Of a stretch of DNA of 61,034 bases, positions 8,722 through 17,724 are shown piece by piece. Origin of the DNA: Allobosea sp. (lineage in GTDB: Bacteria > Pseudomonadota > Alphaproteobacteria > Rhizobiales > Beijerinckiaceae); contig JAAEQB010000006.1 in the NCBI GenBank assembly GCA_024231975.1, forward strand, positions 1 through 61,034, read 5' to 3'. The stretch's first letter is position 1. Every line of letters begins with the position of its first letter. Below the pieces are notes generated by a model that saw nothing but the letters and a program-made list of their open reading frames with translations, was not told the DNA's origin and made no database searches. The position numbers and the translations under genes are program-made.

Positions 8722-8832
8722 CGTTCTTCCATTCTACCGACATTGACGCCGATTCCCGCACAAGGACATCAGAGTTGCTCAGAAATCCGTGCTGAAACCT
8801 CGGCCAAGGCGGCTCGTCTCTTTCATTCTAGC

Positions 8833-8872
8833 TGATGTCTGATAATAGAGATATAATGATTTTCGGACATCA
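8833..8872. promoter_or_regulatory. Inverted repeat and -10 element in the AKR/AraC divergent region
   Basis: TGATGTC at 8833-8839 and GACATCA at 8866-8872 form a 7-bp inverted repeat about 26 bases apart. A perfect TATAAT lies between them at 8852-8857, about 35 bases before the AraC-type start. This could be the regulator's own promoter and binding site; no matching -35 element is obvious. Confidence 0.35.
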
Positions 8873-8891
8873 AATGGCGGATTGACGACCA

Positions 8892-9653
8892 ATGCGGCCG
8901 ATAGCGCGCACAGAGGGTGAGCGGCCTGATCCGGTTTCATTTAGAACGGAGTTCTTCGAGGGAGGAACCGTCTTTCCGCCGAGGAAACGGCCATGGGGGA
9001 AGTTGAACTACGCGCTCTCCGGCATGTGCGAGTACAACATTGACGGCGACCGATATATGTCGCCACCTCAATACGGCATCTGGATTCCACCCGGCATCGA
9101 GCACGAGGCGCGGAATCGGCAGGACATGCACTATGTGTCGGTCTATGTCGCCTCCGATCTCTGCGCGACGTTGCCGACCAGGCCAAGCACGCTGGGTCTC
9201 AGCCGACTGCTCAAGGCGATTCTTGCCGATTTTGCCGCTCGCGGTATCACTGTGCCGAAAACACCTGAGGATCAGCGCTTGGCAATGGCCCTGGTCGATC
9301 AGATCCGGTTGGCGCCACGGTTCGACAGCTACCTGCCGTTCTCGGATGACGCGCTGCTAAGCCCAATCCTGCGTGAGCTGCAATCCGAGCCGGGAAATCC
9401 GGCATCCTTGGCCGAATGGGCGCGGCGCTCCAATACAACCGAGCGCACCCTATCGAGGCGTTGCCAGAGCCAGCTTGGCATCTCCTTCAACGAGTGGCGC
9501 CAACGCGCCAGGCTGGTTGCGGCCTTGACATTGCTGGATAACAAGGAGCCGGTTCACAGCATCTCCGCCCGGCTGGGATACAGCACTCCCTCCGCCTTCA
9601 TATCCATGTTCCGCCGCCTCACCGGCACGACCCCTACCCAGATCTCGCAGTAG
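8892..9653 (+). CDS. AraC family transcriptional regulator with cupin sensor domain
   Basis: The 253-residue protein has an N-terminal cupin-like AraC sensor domain (PRKRPWGKLNYALSGMCEY, then IWIPPGIEHEA) and a C-terminal AraC double helix-turn-helix (SLAEWARRSNTTERTLSRRC, then SISARLGYSTPSAFISMFRR). It resembles AraC regulators that control a neighbouring reductase or exporter. It lies 170 bases from the divergent aldo/keto reductase gene, the likely target. Confidence 0.88.
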   Translation: MRPIARTEGERPDPVSFRTEFFEGGTVFPPRKRPWGKLNYALSGMCEYNIDGDRYMSPPQYGIWIPPGIEHEARNRQDMHYVSVYVASDLCATLPTRPSTLGLSRLLKAILADFAARGITVPKTPEDQRLAMALVDQIRLAPRFDSYLPFSDDALLSPILRELQSEPGNPASLAEWARRSNTTERTLSRRCQSQLGISFNEWRQRARLVAALTLLDNKEPVHSISARLGYSTPSAFISMFRRLTGTTPTQISQ

Positions 9654-9720
9654 ACGGCGTCACCGCTGCGCGATCCCTGCCAGGGCTCTTTCGAAAGCCG
9701 GCGTCGTCGCGCCGCGTAGA

Positions 9721-10683
9721 TCACGGCACGAGGATGACCTTTCCAAATGGCCGGCTCTGCTCGGCGTAGCGATGTGCCGCCGCCGCATCGCCAAGGGCAA
9801 ACTTCTTTTCGATTGGAACAACCAGCCGCCCCGCTACCACGTCGGCGAAGATTTCCGAGATCATGGAATGAACGCGGGGCGTGTGCATCTCCTTCCCGAA
9901 GAGAAGGCCGGTGACGGTAAGACCCGCCTTTCTAATTCCATGGTAGTCGAGGCTGGGAATCTGGCCGCTGGCCGCACCGACAAGCACCATGCGGCCACGG
10001 CGCCGCAAGGAGGCAAAAACCTCAGGAAAACCCGGAGCCCCGACCAGGTCGACGACAAGATCCACGCCAGCACCGCCTGTCAGTTCGGACACCGTTTTCC
10101 GTATGTCATCTCCGCGACTGTTGATGCCGTGGTCAAGCCCGAGCTGCCGCAGGCGGTCGAGCTTTTCATCTGACGACGCGGTGCCGATAACGGTGGCCCC
10201 GGCACGCTTCGCGAACTGGACAAGTGCGATGCCCACATTGCCCCCCGCGCCGTGGATAAGCACCGTCTCGCCGACAGCAAGGCGGCCGAACTCGAAAAGC
10301 GCCTCGCGGGCCGTTCCGAAGGCAACGGGAACGGCGGCTGCGGTCACAAGGTCAAGTTCCGCGGGAACGGGATAAGCGAGATGTTGGGGAACGACAAAGA
10401 GATCGGCATGAGACCCTGACCAGTTGAACCCAACCACCCGATCGCCTGCTCGTATGGTTTCGACCAGATCTCCTACCTTGGCGACCACGCCGGCCGCCTG
10501 ATAACCGGGAATGTGTATCCTTCCCTCGGGCTGGGTATATCGGCGGTTCAGCAGGTCGCCTCCCTCAAGGCTGATCGCCGTCACCTTGATCGTGATGTCC
10601 TCCGGTCCGCAACGAGGTTCCTCCACCTCTCCATATTGCAGAACGTCGGGTTCCCCGTTGGTCGAATAGTAGGCGGCCTTCAT
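9721..10683 (-). CDS. Zinc-independent alcohol dehydrogenase / quinone oxidoreductase family protein
   Basis: A 320-residue medium-chain reductase of the quinone oxidoreductase (Qor) type. It has a GroES-like N-terminal domain (MKAAYYSTNGEPDVLQYGEV) and a Rossmann domain with the AGGNVGIALVQFAKR motif near residue 146. The cysteine cluster that binds structural zinc in true alcohol dehydrogenases is absent, so NADPH-dependent reduction of a quinone or enone is likely. It stands alone on the minus strand between an AraC gene and a decayed exporter gene. Confidence 0.88.
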   Translation of the reverse strand: MKAAYYSTNGEPDVLQYGEVEEPRCGPEDITIKVTAISLEGGDLLNRRYTQPEGRIHIPGYQAAGVVAKVGDLVETIRAGDRVVGFNWSGSHADLFVVPQHLAYPVPAELDLVTAAAVPVAFGTAREALFEFGRLAVGETVLIHGAGGNVGIALVQFAKRAGATVIGTASSDEKLDRLRQLGLDHGINSRGDDIRKTVSELTGGAGVDLVVDLVGAPGFPEVFASLRRRGRMVLVGAASGQIPSLDYHGIRKAGLTVTGLLFGKEMHTPRVHSMISEIFADVVAGRLVVPIEKKFALGDAAAAHRYAEQSRPFGKVILVP

Positions 10684-10776
10684 GAGTGATGTCTTCTATT
10701 CGAGTGTTGTCTTCTGCAAACAGAATTCCGGTGCTCTATATGGGGGCTCGGGATGGCATGGCTGCAAACGATGGTG

Positions 10777-11220
10777 TCAGCATGCGCTTGCCGCTCGTCT
10801 CGTGTCCCGAAGGCCCATGCTCACGCCCAGCAGCGCAATCGCACCGCCGATAGGTGATATGATATAGCTCTTCGCCCAGAATGGAGCACGCCAACACCAC
10901 GGTGCTGATCGGCATCACGTTGATCAGCAGGGCGACCCTTGCCACGCCAAGTCGATGAACGCCAATTATCCAATATATCGGCGCAATGAGAGTCGGGATT
11001 GCTGCAAAAGGGATGAGCGGCAGGTTCGTTGCGGTGATGGGCGAGATCGGCCACATGACCCAGATGGGCAGAAGCATGATCACCGAGAAGAAGATCTGCC
11101 AAAACAGTTGGTGCCACAGGGACATCGCCATCGGCCAGTGCTTCAGCATGACGCCATACAGCGAATTGGACAGCACGGCGATCCGCATCAGGCCGTCTCC
11201 GGGATGAAAACCTCCCGAGA
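10777..11220 (-). pseudogene. Decayed DMT/EamA-family transporter, second half only
   Basis: The frame reads GDGLMRIAVLSNSLYGVMLK, then hydrophobic helices with FAAIPTLIAPIYWIIGVHRLG and SILGEELYH, matching the second EamA domain of drug/metabolite exporters. After LGEELYH the homology continues in another frame as IGGAIALLGVSMGLRDTRR, ending at a TGA at 10777-10779. So there is a frameshift near 10862, and the whole first EamA domain is missing. The gene is a remnant. Confidence 0.7.
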
Positions 11221-11391
11221 CAGGCACTTCGACGGATTGGTTGCGAGACACTGGAAGGTGGCATCGGTTGATTGTGTCACAAGGTCGAGGAAGCACCCAA
11301 GAACGACGGATCGATGAATGGCAGACTTCCACGGGAAAATCTATTCGGCGACAATAGTAGACAAACTACTTTATTATTCCGATATCGGTAA

Positions 11392-12624
11392 CTAGCTGAA
11401 TTCTGACGTAACGGATTGATCGCCCCCATTGTCTATTTTCGCGTCGATCCAAATATTTCCAGGTGACCTGCCCACGACCTCCTTGTTGTGTTCTCCAGGT
11501 GTTGGAGGTGCCCGCATCTTGACGAGAGGGCGCGCGCCGTCCACCAGAATCGGGCAATGAATACTCGACACAGCGCCGCGCTCAAGATGATTTAGCATGG
11601 TTGCCGTTCCCAATGCTTCCACCTGGGGGTCAGCGAGGGCATCGGCGAGACTCAAGACCGGCGCAAACGGAACTTCGGTCGTGCCAAGAATCTCGCACCA
11701 TCGCGCCCGGGACCGGGATGCGAAACGAGAGGCAAGCTCGCATTGAACCACGGGGTAGTTTCGCACTCGATCAAGGTGTTTGGCGAAGCGTATATCCACT
11801 GCCAGCTCTGGTGCCCCGATCGCCTCGACGAGAGCTTGCCAAAATTTCTCGCGCGTCGAGAGATGGATCGCCAGCGCCTCCCTGTCGGCGCAGCGGAAGA
11901 TGAAGGATTGTGAGACCGCCACCCTGGAGAAGCGGTCGGGCGATCGACCAGACACCGCAGCATTGGTGTAGGCATCTGGGATGAAGGCCATGCTGGCCTC
12001 CAACATGTTGACCTCGAGGCGCCGTCCCAGACCCGTGCGGCCGCGCTCCACCAGCGCGGCGAGGATGGCATGGCAGGCATACATCCCCGTGACGTTGTCG
12101 GAGATGGTCGGGCCGAAGGAGAGCGGCTCCTCCTTATCGATCATCAGGCTAGCAATTCCGCTCAGCGCCTGGGCGATGCCGTCGAAGGCCGGCCGCCGCC
12201 GATAGGGACCGGCGTCGCCGAAGCCGGTGATCGAGCACTGGACGAGACGCGGATTGCGGAGCTTAAGCTCGTCCGGCGCCAGTCCCACCTTCGCGAGCAC
12301 GCCCGGCCGGTAATTGTCCAGAAGCACGTCGGACGTGTCGACGAGCGCGAGCAACTCGGCGCGATCCCTGTCCTGTGCCAGATCGAGTATGATGCTGCGC
12401 TTGTTGCGGTTGTAGGCGAGGAAGGTTGGGCCATAATCGCTTCCGTCCGTGCGGCGAAATGGATCTCCGCCGGGCGGCTCGACCTTGATGACGTCAGCTC
12501 CGAGGTCGCCGAGCATCTGACCGGCGAGCGGCCCCGTGATCACCGTTCCGAGATCGACGACTCGAACACCGTCCAGCATGCCTGGCATCGCCATCTCCCG
12601 ATTTGTCGAAAGCCATCCGCTCAT
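11392..12624 (-). CDS. CaiB/BaiF (family III) CoA-transferase
   Basis: This 410-residue cytosolic enzyme moves CoA between two carboxylic acids through an aspartyl-CoA intermediate. It shows the family start (LDGVRVVDLGTVITGPLAGQ), the LGADVIKVEPP motif, YNRNKRSIILDL, and the catalytic Asp148 in RPAFDGIAQALSG. The start at 12624 overlaps the stop of the acyl-CoA dehydrogenase gene as ATGA, so it is coupled to it. It is the last gene of the eight-gene leftward operon and likely activates the acid substrate or recycles its CoA. Confidence 0.93.
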   Translation of the reverse strand: MSGWLSTNREMAMPGMLDGVRVVDLGTVITGPLAGQMLGDLGADVIKVEPPGGDPFRRTDGSDYGPTFLAYNRNKRSIILDLAQDRDRAELLALVDTSDVLLDNYRPGVLAKVGLAPDELKLRNPRLVQCSITGFGDAGPYRRRPAFDGIAQALSGIASLMIDKEEPLSFGPTISDNVTGMYACHAILAALVERGRTGLGRRLEVNMLEASMAFIPDAYTNAAVSGRSPDRFSRVAVSQSFIFRCADREALAIHLSTREKFWQALVEAIGAPELAVDIRFAKHLDRVRNYPVVQCELASRFASRSRARWCEILGTTEVPFAPVLSLADALADPQVEALGTATMLNHLERGAVSSIHCPILVDGARPLVKMRAPPTPGEHNKEVVGRSPGNIWIDAKIDNGGDQSVTSEFS

Positions 12625-13772
12625 GCGAAACTCCTGAAAATCTCGCGCGCCAGCGCCACCCGCATCACCTCGGTAGCGCCCTCGGTGATCATGAAGCTGC
12701 GCGCGTCCCGCCACATCTTTTCAATAGGCAGTTCAAGGCCAAGGCCCGATCCGCCGTGAATCTGCAGGCACCGATCGGCGGCCTTGAAGCCGAGTTCCGT
12801 GCAGGTGACCTTGACCATGTAGCTCTCGTGCCGCGCCAGCGTCCCCTGGTCCGCCTTCCACGCCGTCCGGTAGGCGTTGAGCTGCCCGAGTGCGTGCTCG
12901 GTGAACATGTCGGCGATCATGAACTGGATCGCCTGCCGCTCGCTCAGCGGCGATCCGAAGGTTACGCGGTCACGAGCATAGCGGGTCGCCAGCTCGAGGC
13001 AGCGTTGCGCCACCCCCAGCCCGCGCGCCGCCTGGTACAATCGCCCCGAGGTCAGCCAGCTCTGGCCGAGGCGCATCCCCTCGCCTTCCTTTCCGATCAG
13101 GTTCTCCACCGGAACACGGACATTCTCGAAGACCAACTCGCTAGTCACGTCGCCCATCATCGTCCCAGACCGGCGCGCGATCGAGAGACCGGGCGTGTCC
13201 ATGTCGACGAGGAACATGCTCAGCCCCCGCGTGCCGAGCCCCGGCTCCGTCGACGCCACCAGCTGGAGGAAGTCGGCCCGTTCGGCATGTGAGATGAAGC
13301 GCTTGGTGCCGTTGATGACGTAGACGTCGCCCTGCCGTTCGGCACGCGTCCGGATCATCCCGGGATCGGCGCCGGCATCCGGTTCCGTCTGCGCGAAGGC
13401 GGTACGCTTCTCGCCCTGCAGCACGGGGTCGAGATAGCGCGCCCGCTGCGCCGCATCCAGCTTGAAGAGAACCGAACGCACTTCGGGCCCGAAGATGCCG
13501 GGGCCTCGCGACGGCAGGGCGATCGTGCGGGCGAGTTCCTGCCAGACGACCGTCATGCCGAGCAGGCCAAACCCCATGCCGCCATGTTTCTGCGGCACAT
13601 CGAGCAGCCAAAGCCCGAGCTCCCGCGCTCTCGACTCGAGATGAAGGCGAATTTCGGGCCTGAGATCGGCCCCGTCCATAGCCTCCATCTCGATCGGAAT
13701 GAGCTCGCGGTCGACGAAGCGGCGTACCAACTCTTGGAGCTGCAGCAGCTCTTCGGGCAGGGCGAAATCCAT
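12621..13772 (-). CDS. Acyl-CoA dehydrogenase
   Basis: An FAD enzyme of about 383 residues that introduces an alpha,beta double bond into an acyl-CoA. It contains AFAQTEPDAGADPGMIRTRA (flavin and substrate loop), the central NGTKRFISHAERADF segment, and C-terminal RCLQIHGGSGLGLELPIEK with FMITEGATEVMR, where the Glu of the YEG-like motif is the usual base. The ATG at 13772 is chosen because the conserved N-terminus starts there. It is coupled by overlap to the CoA-transferase and would act with the MaoC hydratase of the same operon. Confidence 0.93.
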   Translation of the reverse strand: MDFALPEELLQLQELVRRFVDRELIPIEMEAMDGADLRPEIRLHLESRARELGLWLLDVPQKHGGMGFGLLGMTVVWQELARTIALPSRGPGIFGPEVRSVLFKLDAAQRARYLDPVLQGEKRTAFAQTEPDAGADPGMIRTRAERQGDVYVINGTKRFISHAERADFLQLVASTEPGLGTRGLSMFLVDMDTPGLSIARRSGTMMGDVTSELVFENVRVPVENLIGKEGEGMRLGQSWLTSGRLYQAARGLGVAQRCLELATRYARDRVTFGSPLSERQAIQFMIADMFTEHALGQLNAYRTAWKADQGTLARHESYMVKVTCTELGFKAADRCLQIHGGSGLGLELPIEKMWRDARSFMITEGATEVMRVALAREIFRSFA

Positions 13773-13815
13773 GGTGTCCCTCAAGAGCGGAGTGTCGACG
13801 GCGCTTGGCTGCTTC

Positions 13816-14781
13816 CTAATCGAGCTTCGATCCGGTCTGCTCGATGATCTCCCGATATTTGTTCGTCTCGGCTCTGACGAAGGCGGCAAAGTCTGCAGCC
13901 GTCCCGGGGAAGACGTCCGCGCCCGTCTCGTCGATCCGTGCCTTGACCTCCGGGACCGCGAGCGTGTGCCTGATTTCATCGTGCAGGCGGGCGAGGATGG
14001 GAGCAGGCGTCTTCGCTGGAGCGATCAAGCCATACCACGTGACCACCTCGTAGCCCGGGAACCCCTGTTCGGCGACGGTGGGCAGATCGTTCAGCCGCGG
14101 CAAACGGGTGGCGCTGGTAACGGCGATTGGCCTGACCTTCCCGGCGGCGATGAAGCCATCCGCGACGGAGACCCCCACGAGCATCATGCTGACCTGGCCG
14201 CCGACTACGTCCTGGAGCGCGGGCGCGATGCCGCGATAAGGCACGATCCGAACGTCGATACCCGCCTTCATCCGCAGCCACTCGAAGGCGAGCTGATGCG
14301 GGCTGCCGCCACCAAGTGATGCGAAGGTCAGCGAGCCGGGGTTGCGTTTCGCCGCCTCGATGACCTCCGCGAGCGTCTTGAACGGCGCCTTCTCGGTGTT
14401 GACGATCAGCACCAGCGGCACCCGGATCAAGCCGCTTACGAATGCGAAGTCGTGTTCGGAATCATAAGGCATCGGGCGGCCGTAGCCGGGATTGATAGCG
14501 TGGGAATCCGTGATAATCCCCAGCGTCTGGCCGTCCGGCCTCGCGACGCGGACGGCGCCCGTGCCGATCAGGGTGGCGGCGCCTGGCTTGTTCTCAACGA
14601 TGAACCGCTGGGGCAAGCGCTGGCCAAGGTCGTTCGCCAGTATTCGCGCCACGGTATCGACGCCGCCACCTGCCGGATAGGGCACGACGACCGTCACCGG
14701 CCCGGTGGGCCAGTCCTGAGCCTCGGCAGGAATGGCCATAAGCCAAGCAAGCACGGCGAGCAGTAGCTTCAAATGGTTCAT
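13816..14781 (-). CDS. TTT/Bug-family substrate-binding protein (orphan)
   Basis: A 321-residue periplasmic receptor of the tripartite tricarboxylate transporter family, binding carboxylates or related small molecules. It has a signal peptide ending near IPAEAQ, the Bug motifs VVVPYPAGGGVDTVAR and VENKPGA, and IVPYRGIAPALQDVVGG near residue 190. A strong GGGAGGAAGCGTA precedes the ATG at 14781. No TctA or TctB gene lies beside it; it sits inside a CoA-enzyme operon, so it must use a permease encoded elsewhere or act as a sensor. Confidence 0.92.
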   Translation of the reverse strand: MNHLKLLLAVLAWLMAIPAEAQDWPTGPVTVVVPYPAGGGVDTVARILANDLGQRLPQRFIVENKPGAATLIGTGAVRVARPDGQTLGIITDSHAINPGYGRPMPYDSEHDFAFVSGLIRVPLVLIVNTEKAPFKTLAEVIEAAKRNPGSLTFASLGGGSPHQLAFEWLRMKAGIDVRIVPYRGIAPALQDVVGGQVSMMLVGVSVADGFIAAGKVRPIAVTSATRLPRLNDLPTVAEQGFPGYEVVTWYGLIAPAKTPAPILARLHDEIRHTLAVPEVKARIDETGADVFPGTAADFAAFVRAETNKYREIIEQTGSKLD

Positions 14782-14853
14782 TACGCTTCCTCCCAAAAGT
14801 CACCGTTGGCAGTGACGATTTTTCTTTGCTGCGGCAGCGGGCCACATCCCCCG

Positions 14854-15609
14854 CTAGGTCGGTCCGTAGACGAGCTCCTCCTCGACCCTCCGCCATAGCC
14901 GGTTGGCGATCGGATTGGCTTCTTCCTCTCCAATCTGCGCAACGAGTCCGGCCGAGCGGGACACGACCGCGACCCCGCGCATCAGCGAGGCTGGAAAGCC
15001 GATATCCATCAGCACGGCTGCAATGGCTCCCGTCGCATTGATAGTCAGATGCCGGCCGGCAGCCGCGTCGAGCTCGCGCGACAGAAGCTCGATCGCGGCG
15101 ACATGCGCGCCCGCGACAGCGCCTTCCCGGGCGATGGCTAAGAGACGCAGCGAGCGGGGATCGTCGGGCTTGTGGAGATGATGCCCGAAACCCGGGATAC
15201 CCTTTTTCACGTGCCGATATTCGCGAACGATCTCGCGCGCGGCTTCCTCTCCGACAGGGGCCGACACGATCCGGACGAGGAGTGACGCCGTCTCCTGCAT
15301 CGTGCCGGCGAACTGTCCGCCGACGCCGAGCAGCCCTGCGGCGATCGCACCTTGCAGCGAATCCGGCGCCGCCAGATAGACCATCCGGGTCGCGATCGCC
15401 TGCGGCGTCATGCCGTGTTCCATCAATGCCACGAGCACCGCGTCGAGCACCCTGGCCCCGCCCGCGTCGAGCCGCCGCCCCGTGACCAGAAGGAAGAAGG
15501 CCTCAGCAAAGGACATCGTCCCCATGATGTCTTTGGTGAGGTCGTGTCCGCGCAGGACGACCTTGTCGCTCGTCGCCTGGCAGAGACCGGTGGTCATAGG
15601 CTGGATCAT
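14854..15609 (-). CDS. Citryl-CoA lyase-like short citrate synthase family protein (copy 1)
   Basis: The 251-residue protein matches the C-terminal catalytic part of citrate synthase and is the size of citryl-CoA-lyase-type proteins (about 260 residues against 430 for citrate synthase). Catalytic elements include GIPGFGHHLHKPDDPRS (active-site His region) and NATGAIAAVLMDIGFP. Family members cleave or form a 3-hydroxyacyl-CoA with an acetyl-CoA product; the acyl group here is unknown. Its start overlaps the MaoC stop (15606-15609). A paralogue lies at 51006-51779. Confidence 0.85.
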   Translation of the reverse strand: MIQPMTTGLCQATSDKVVLRGHDLTKDIMGTMSFAEAFFLLVTGRRLDAGGARVLDAVLVALMEHGMTPQAIATRMVYLAAPDSLQGAIAAGLLGVGGQFAGTMQETASLLVRIVSAPVGEEAAREIVREYRHVKKGIPGFGHHLHKPDDPRSLRLLAIAREGAVAGAHVAAIELLSRELDAAAGRHLTINATGAIAAVLMDIGFPASLMRGVAVVSRSAGLVAQIGEEEANPIANRLWRRVEEELVYGPT

Positions 15610-16109
15610 CGCTTCACTCCGGATAGCGGGGCATAGTCGGACGGGAGGGCGCCCGCCTTTGCGCCCGGCGATAGGCGCAGCATCACGGCAGCGGTGCCGT
15701 CCTGCAGGAGGATGCCGTCATGCCTGACGAGGCGGAGCGTCCGCTCCACGATGTAGCGGCCCCGGTCGCTCGTTATCCGCTTGCGCAGGACCTCGATCTC
15801 GACATGGACGGTGTCGCCGATGAACATCGGCGAGCGGAAGCGCCAGGCCGTCAGCCCGATCGCGCCGATCATCGGATCCGCGAAGACCATCGCCTGGGTC
15901 TGGAGTCCCATCGCCAGCGAAAGACCCAGGCTGGCATGCATCAGGCGTCGGCCGGCAGCGGTCATACGCGCATATTCCGCGTCGGCGTGGATCGCGTGCC
16001 AGTCGCCGACGAGCATCATGAAGAGAGCGTGATCGGTTTCGGTCAGTGTCCGGCCGTCCGAGGTGAAGCGCTGGCCCACCTCGATCTCGTCATAACAAAG
16101 CCCTGCCAT
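15606..16109 (-). CDS. MaoC-like dehydratase
   Basis: A 167-residue hot-dog-fold enoyl-CoA hydratase/dehydratase. The hydratase-2 motif is visible as GDWHAIHADAEYARMT, with the Asp and His that activate water, followed by MHASLGLSLAMGL. It would hydrate the enoyl-CoA made by the acyl-CoA dehydrogenase to a 3-hydroxyacyl-CoA, which the downstream citryl-CoA-lyase-like enzyme could then cleave. Overlaps of one and four bases couple it to its neighbours. Confidence 0.9.
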   Translation of the reverse strand: MAGLCYDEIEVGQRFTSDGRTLTETDHALFMMLVGDWHAIHADAEYARMTAAGRRLMHASLGLSLAMGLQTQAMVFADPMIGAIGLTAWRFRSPMFIGDTVHVEIEVLRKRITSDRGRYIVERTLRLVRHDGILLQDGTAAVMLRLSPGAKAGALPSDYAPLSGVKR

Positions 16110-17680
16110 CAGCCGGCTCCCGGGCTGGCACGACGATCAGCCAGTCCATCGGCAGCGAAATTCCGGGCACGCAGCGCTTTCTTGTCGACCTTGCCGTTGA
16201 ATAGCCGGGGAAGGTCGGTCGTGAACTCGATGAAACGCGGCTTCTTGTAGCCCGCGATAAGGCTCCGGCAGTGCTCGATCAGGGCGGCCGGCGTCGGCTC
16301 GGCTCCCTCACGCGGAACGATCCAGGCTTTGACGCTCTCTCCCCACTCGGCATCGGGCACGCCGGTAACGGCGACCTCGCGAACGGCGGGATGCGACATC
16401 AGCGCATCTTCGACTTCCCGGCTGTAGATGTTCTCGCCGCCGGAAATGATCATGTCCTTGGCGCGGTCGGCGATGAAAAGGAAACCGTCCTCGTCGAGGA
16501 AGCCGATATCTCCCGTGCGAAACCATCCGTCTCTGACGGCCGCGAGCGTCAGCGCGTTGCCGTTCCAGTACCCGGTCATCAGCCCTTCCGACCTGGCCAC
16601 GACCTCGCCGAGCTCGCCGGGGCCGCACGCGGTTCCGTCCAGCCGGAGGATACGGGCGCTCACCCCGAAACAGGGCTGGCCAGCGGAGCTGAGCCGCCGC
16701 ACCTCGTCCGGGGTGCCGTCAGGCCGGTGCTGGAAGGGCTTGAGAATGCTGACCGTGATGCACTCGGTCATCCCGTAGATCTGGAGGAAGATCGGTCCGA
16801 ACGCCTCAATCGCCCGCCGCAGCAGCGGGACCGCCATCGGCGCGGAGGCGTAATGGATCACCCTCAGTCGCGAATAGGCGGTGGCGTCGAGATCCGGATG
16901 ATCGAGAAGCCGGGCGACCATCGTGGGCGCGAGATGGGCGGCCGTGACGCCATCCTTCGCGAAGGAATGCAGGATCGCCGCCGGATCGAACGACCGGTGC
17001 AGAACGGTGGTTGCCCCGGCGAGCCAGAACGCCATCTGCTCGATCTTCCCCCCGATGTGGAAGAGCGGCATGACGATGAGCATGCGGTCGTCCGTGCGCG
17101 CCTCTCCCTCCCAGGCGATCACGGAGGCCGCCGCGAGGAGCGCGCGATGGCTCACCATCACGCCCTTGGGGCGGCCTGTCGTCCCGCTCGTATAGATGAG
17201 GCTCTCGATGTCCTCCGGATCCACCTCCACCGTCGGCCGCGACGTATCCTCGGAGCCGATCAGTTCCTCGTAGGAGCGCGCCCAGTCGGGAACGGAATCG
17301 AGTGCCACGAGCCATCTGATGCCGGGCGCATGTCTCAGGAGCGCCGCCTTCGCCTCCGAGGGGCCGTCGAAGATCAGGACCTGCGGCTCGCAATCGGCGA
17401 CGATATCGGTGAGTTCGGGGATCGCGAGGCGCCAGTTGAGATTGACGGTGATCATCCCGGCCGCGCCGGCGCCGGCGAATATCTCGAAATATTCCGGCCG
17501 GTTCTCGGACAGGACCGCCACGCGTGCCTGCCGGGAGAGGCCGAGTCGAAGGAGCGCGTGACCGAGCGCGAAGGCGCGCCCGGCGAAGCGCTCATGCGTG
17601 AGCGTCCGCCCCTCGAAGACGAAGGCTGCCTGCGAGCCTCGCAGCCGCGCGTTTCTTTCGACGACATCGGCAAGAACCAT
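16109..17680 (-). CDS. AMP-dependent acyl-CoA synthetase
   Basis: A 523-residue ANL-superfamily ligase that activates a carboxylic acid through an acyl-AMP to its CoA ester. The P-loop is YTSGTTGRPKGVMVSH, the A5-like motif is YGMTECI, and the hinge and C-terminal motifs are GWFRTGDIGFLDEDGF, DRAKDMIISGGENIYSREVE and a catalytic Lys in LFNGKVDKKALR. The ATG at 17680 is chosen because the fold starts there, although the frame is open further upstream. With the hydroxycinnamoyl-CoA-hydratase-like gene upstream, an aromatic propenoic acid is a possible substrate. Confidence 0.92.
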   Translation of the reverse strand: MVLADVVERNARLRGSQAAFVFEGRTLTHERFAGRAFALGHALLRLGLSRQARVAVLSENRPEYFEIFAGAGAAGMITVNLNWRLAIPELTDIVADCEPQVLIFDGPSEAKAALLRHAPGIRWLVALDSVPDWARSYEELIGSEDTSRPTVEVDPEDIESLIYTSGTTGRPKGVMVSHRALLAAASVIAWEGEARTDDRMLIVMPLFHIGGKIEQMAFWLAGATTVLHRSFDPAAILHSFAKDGVTAAHLAPTMVARLLDHPDLDATAYSRLRVIHYASAPMAVPLLRRAIEAFGPIFLQIYGMTECITVSILKPFQHRPDGTPDEVRRLSSAGQPCFGVSARILRLDGTACGPGELGEVVARSEGLMTGYWNGNALTLAAVRDGWFRTGDIGFLDEDGFLFIADRAKDMIISGGENIYSREVEDALMSHPAVREVAVTGVPDAEWGESVKAWIVPREGAEPTPAALIEHCRSLIAGYKKPRFIEFTTDLPRLFNGKVDKKALRARNFAADGLADRRASPGAG

Positions 17681-17724
17681 GCCTTTCAAGGATGCCTCCG
17701 TCCCTCGCCGCGCCCGTTCCGGAT

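Noticed and set aside
8864..8875. CGGACATCA near the AraC gene as a member of the IclR regulon
   Set aside because: It has one half-site only and is better explained as part of the TGATGTC/GACATCA repeat.
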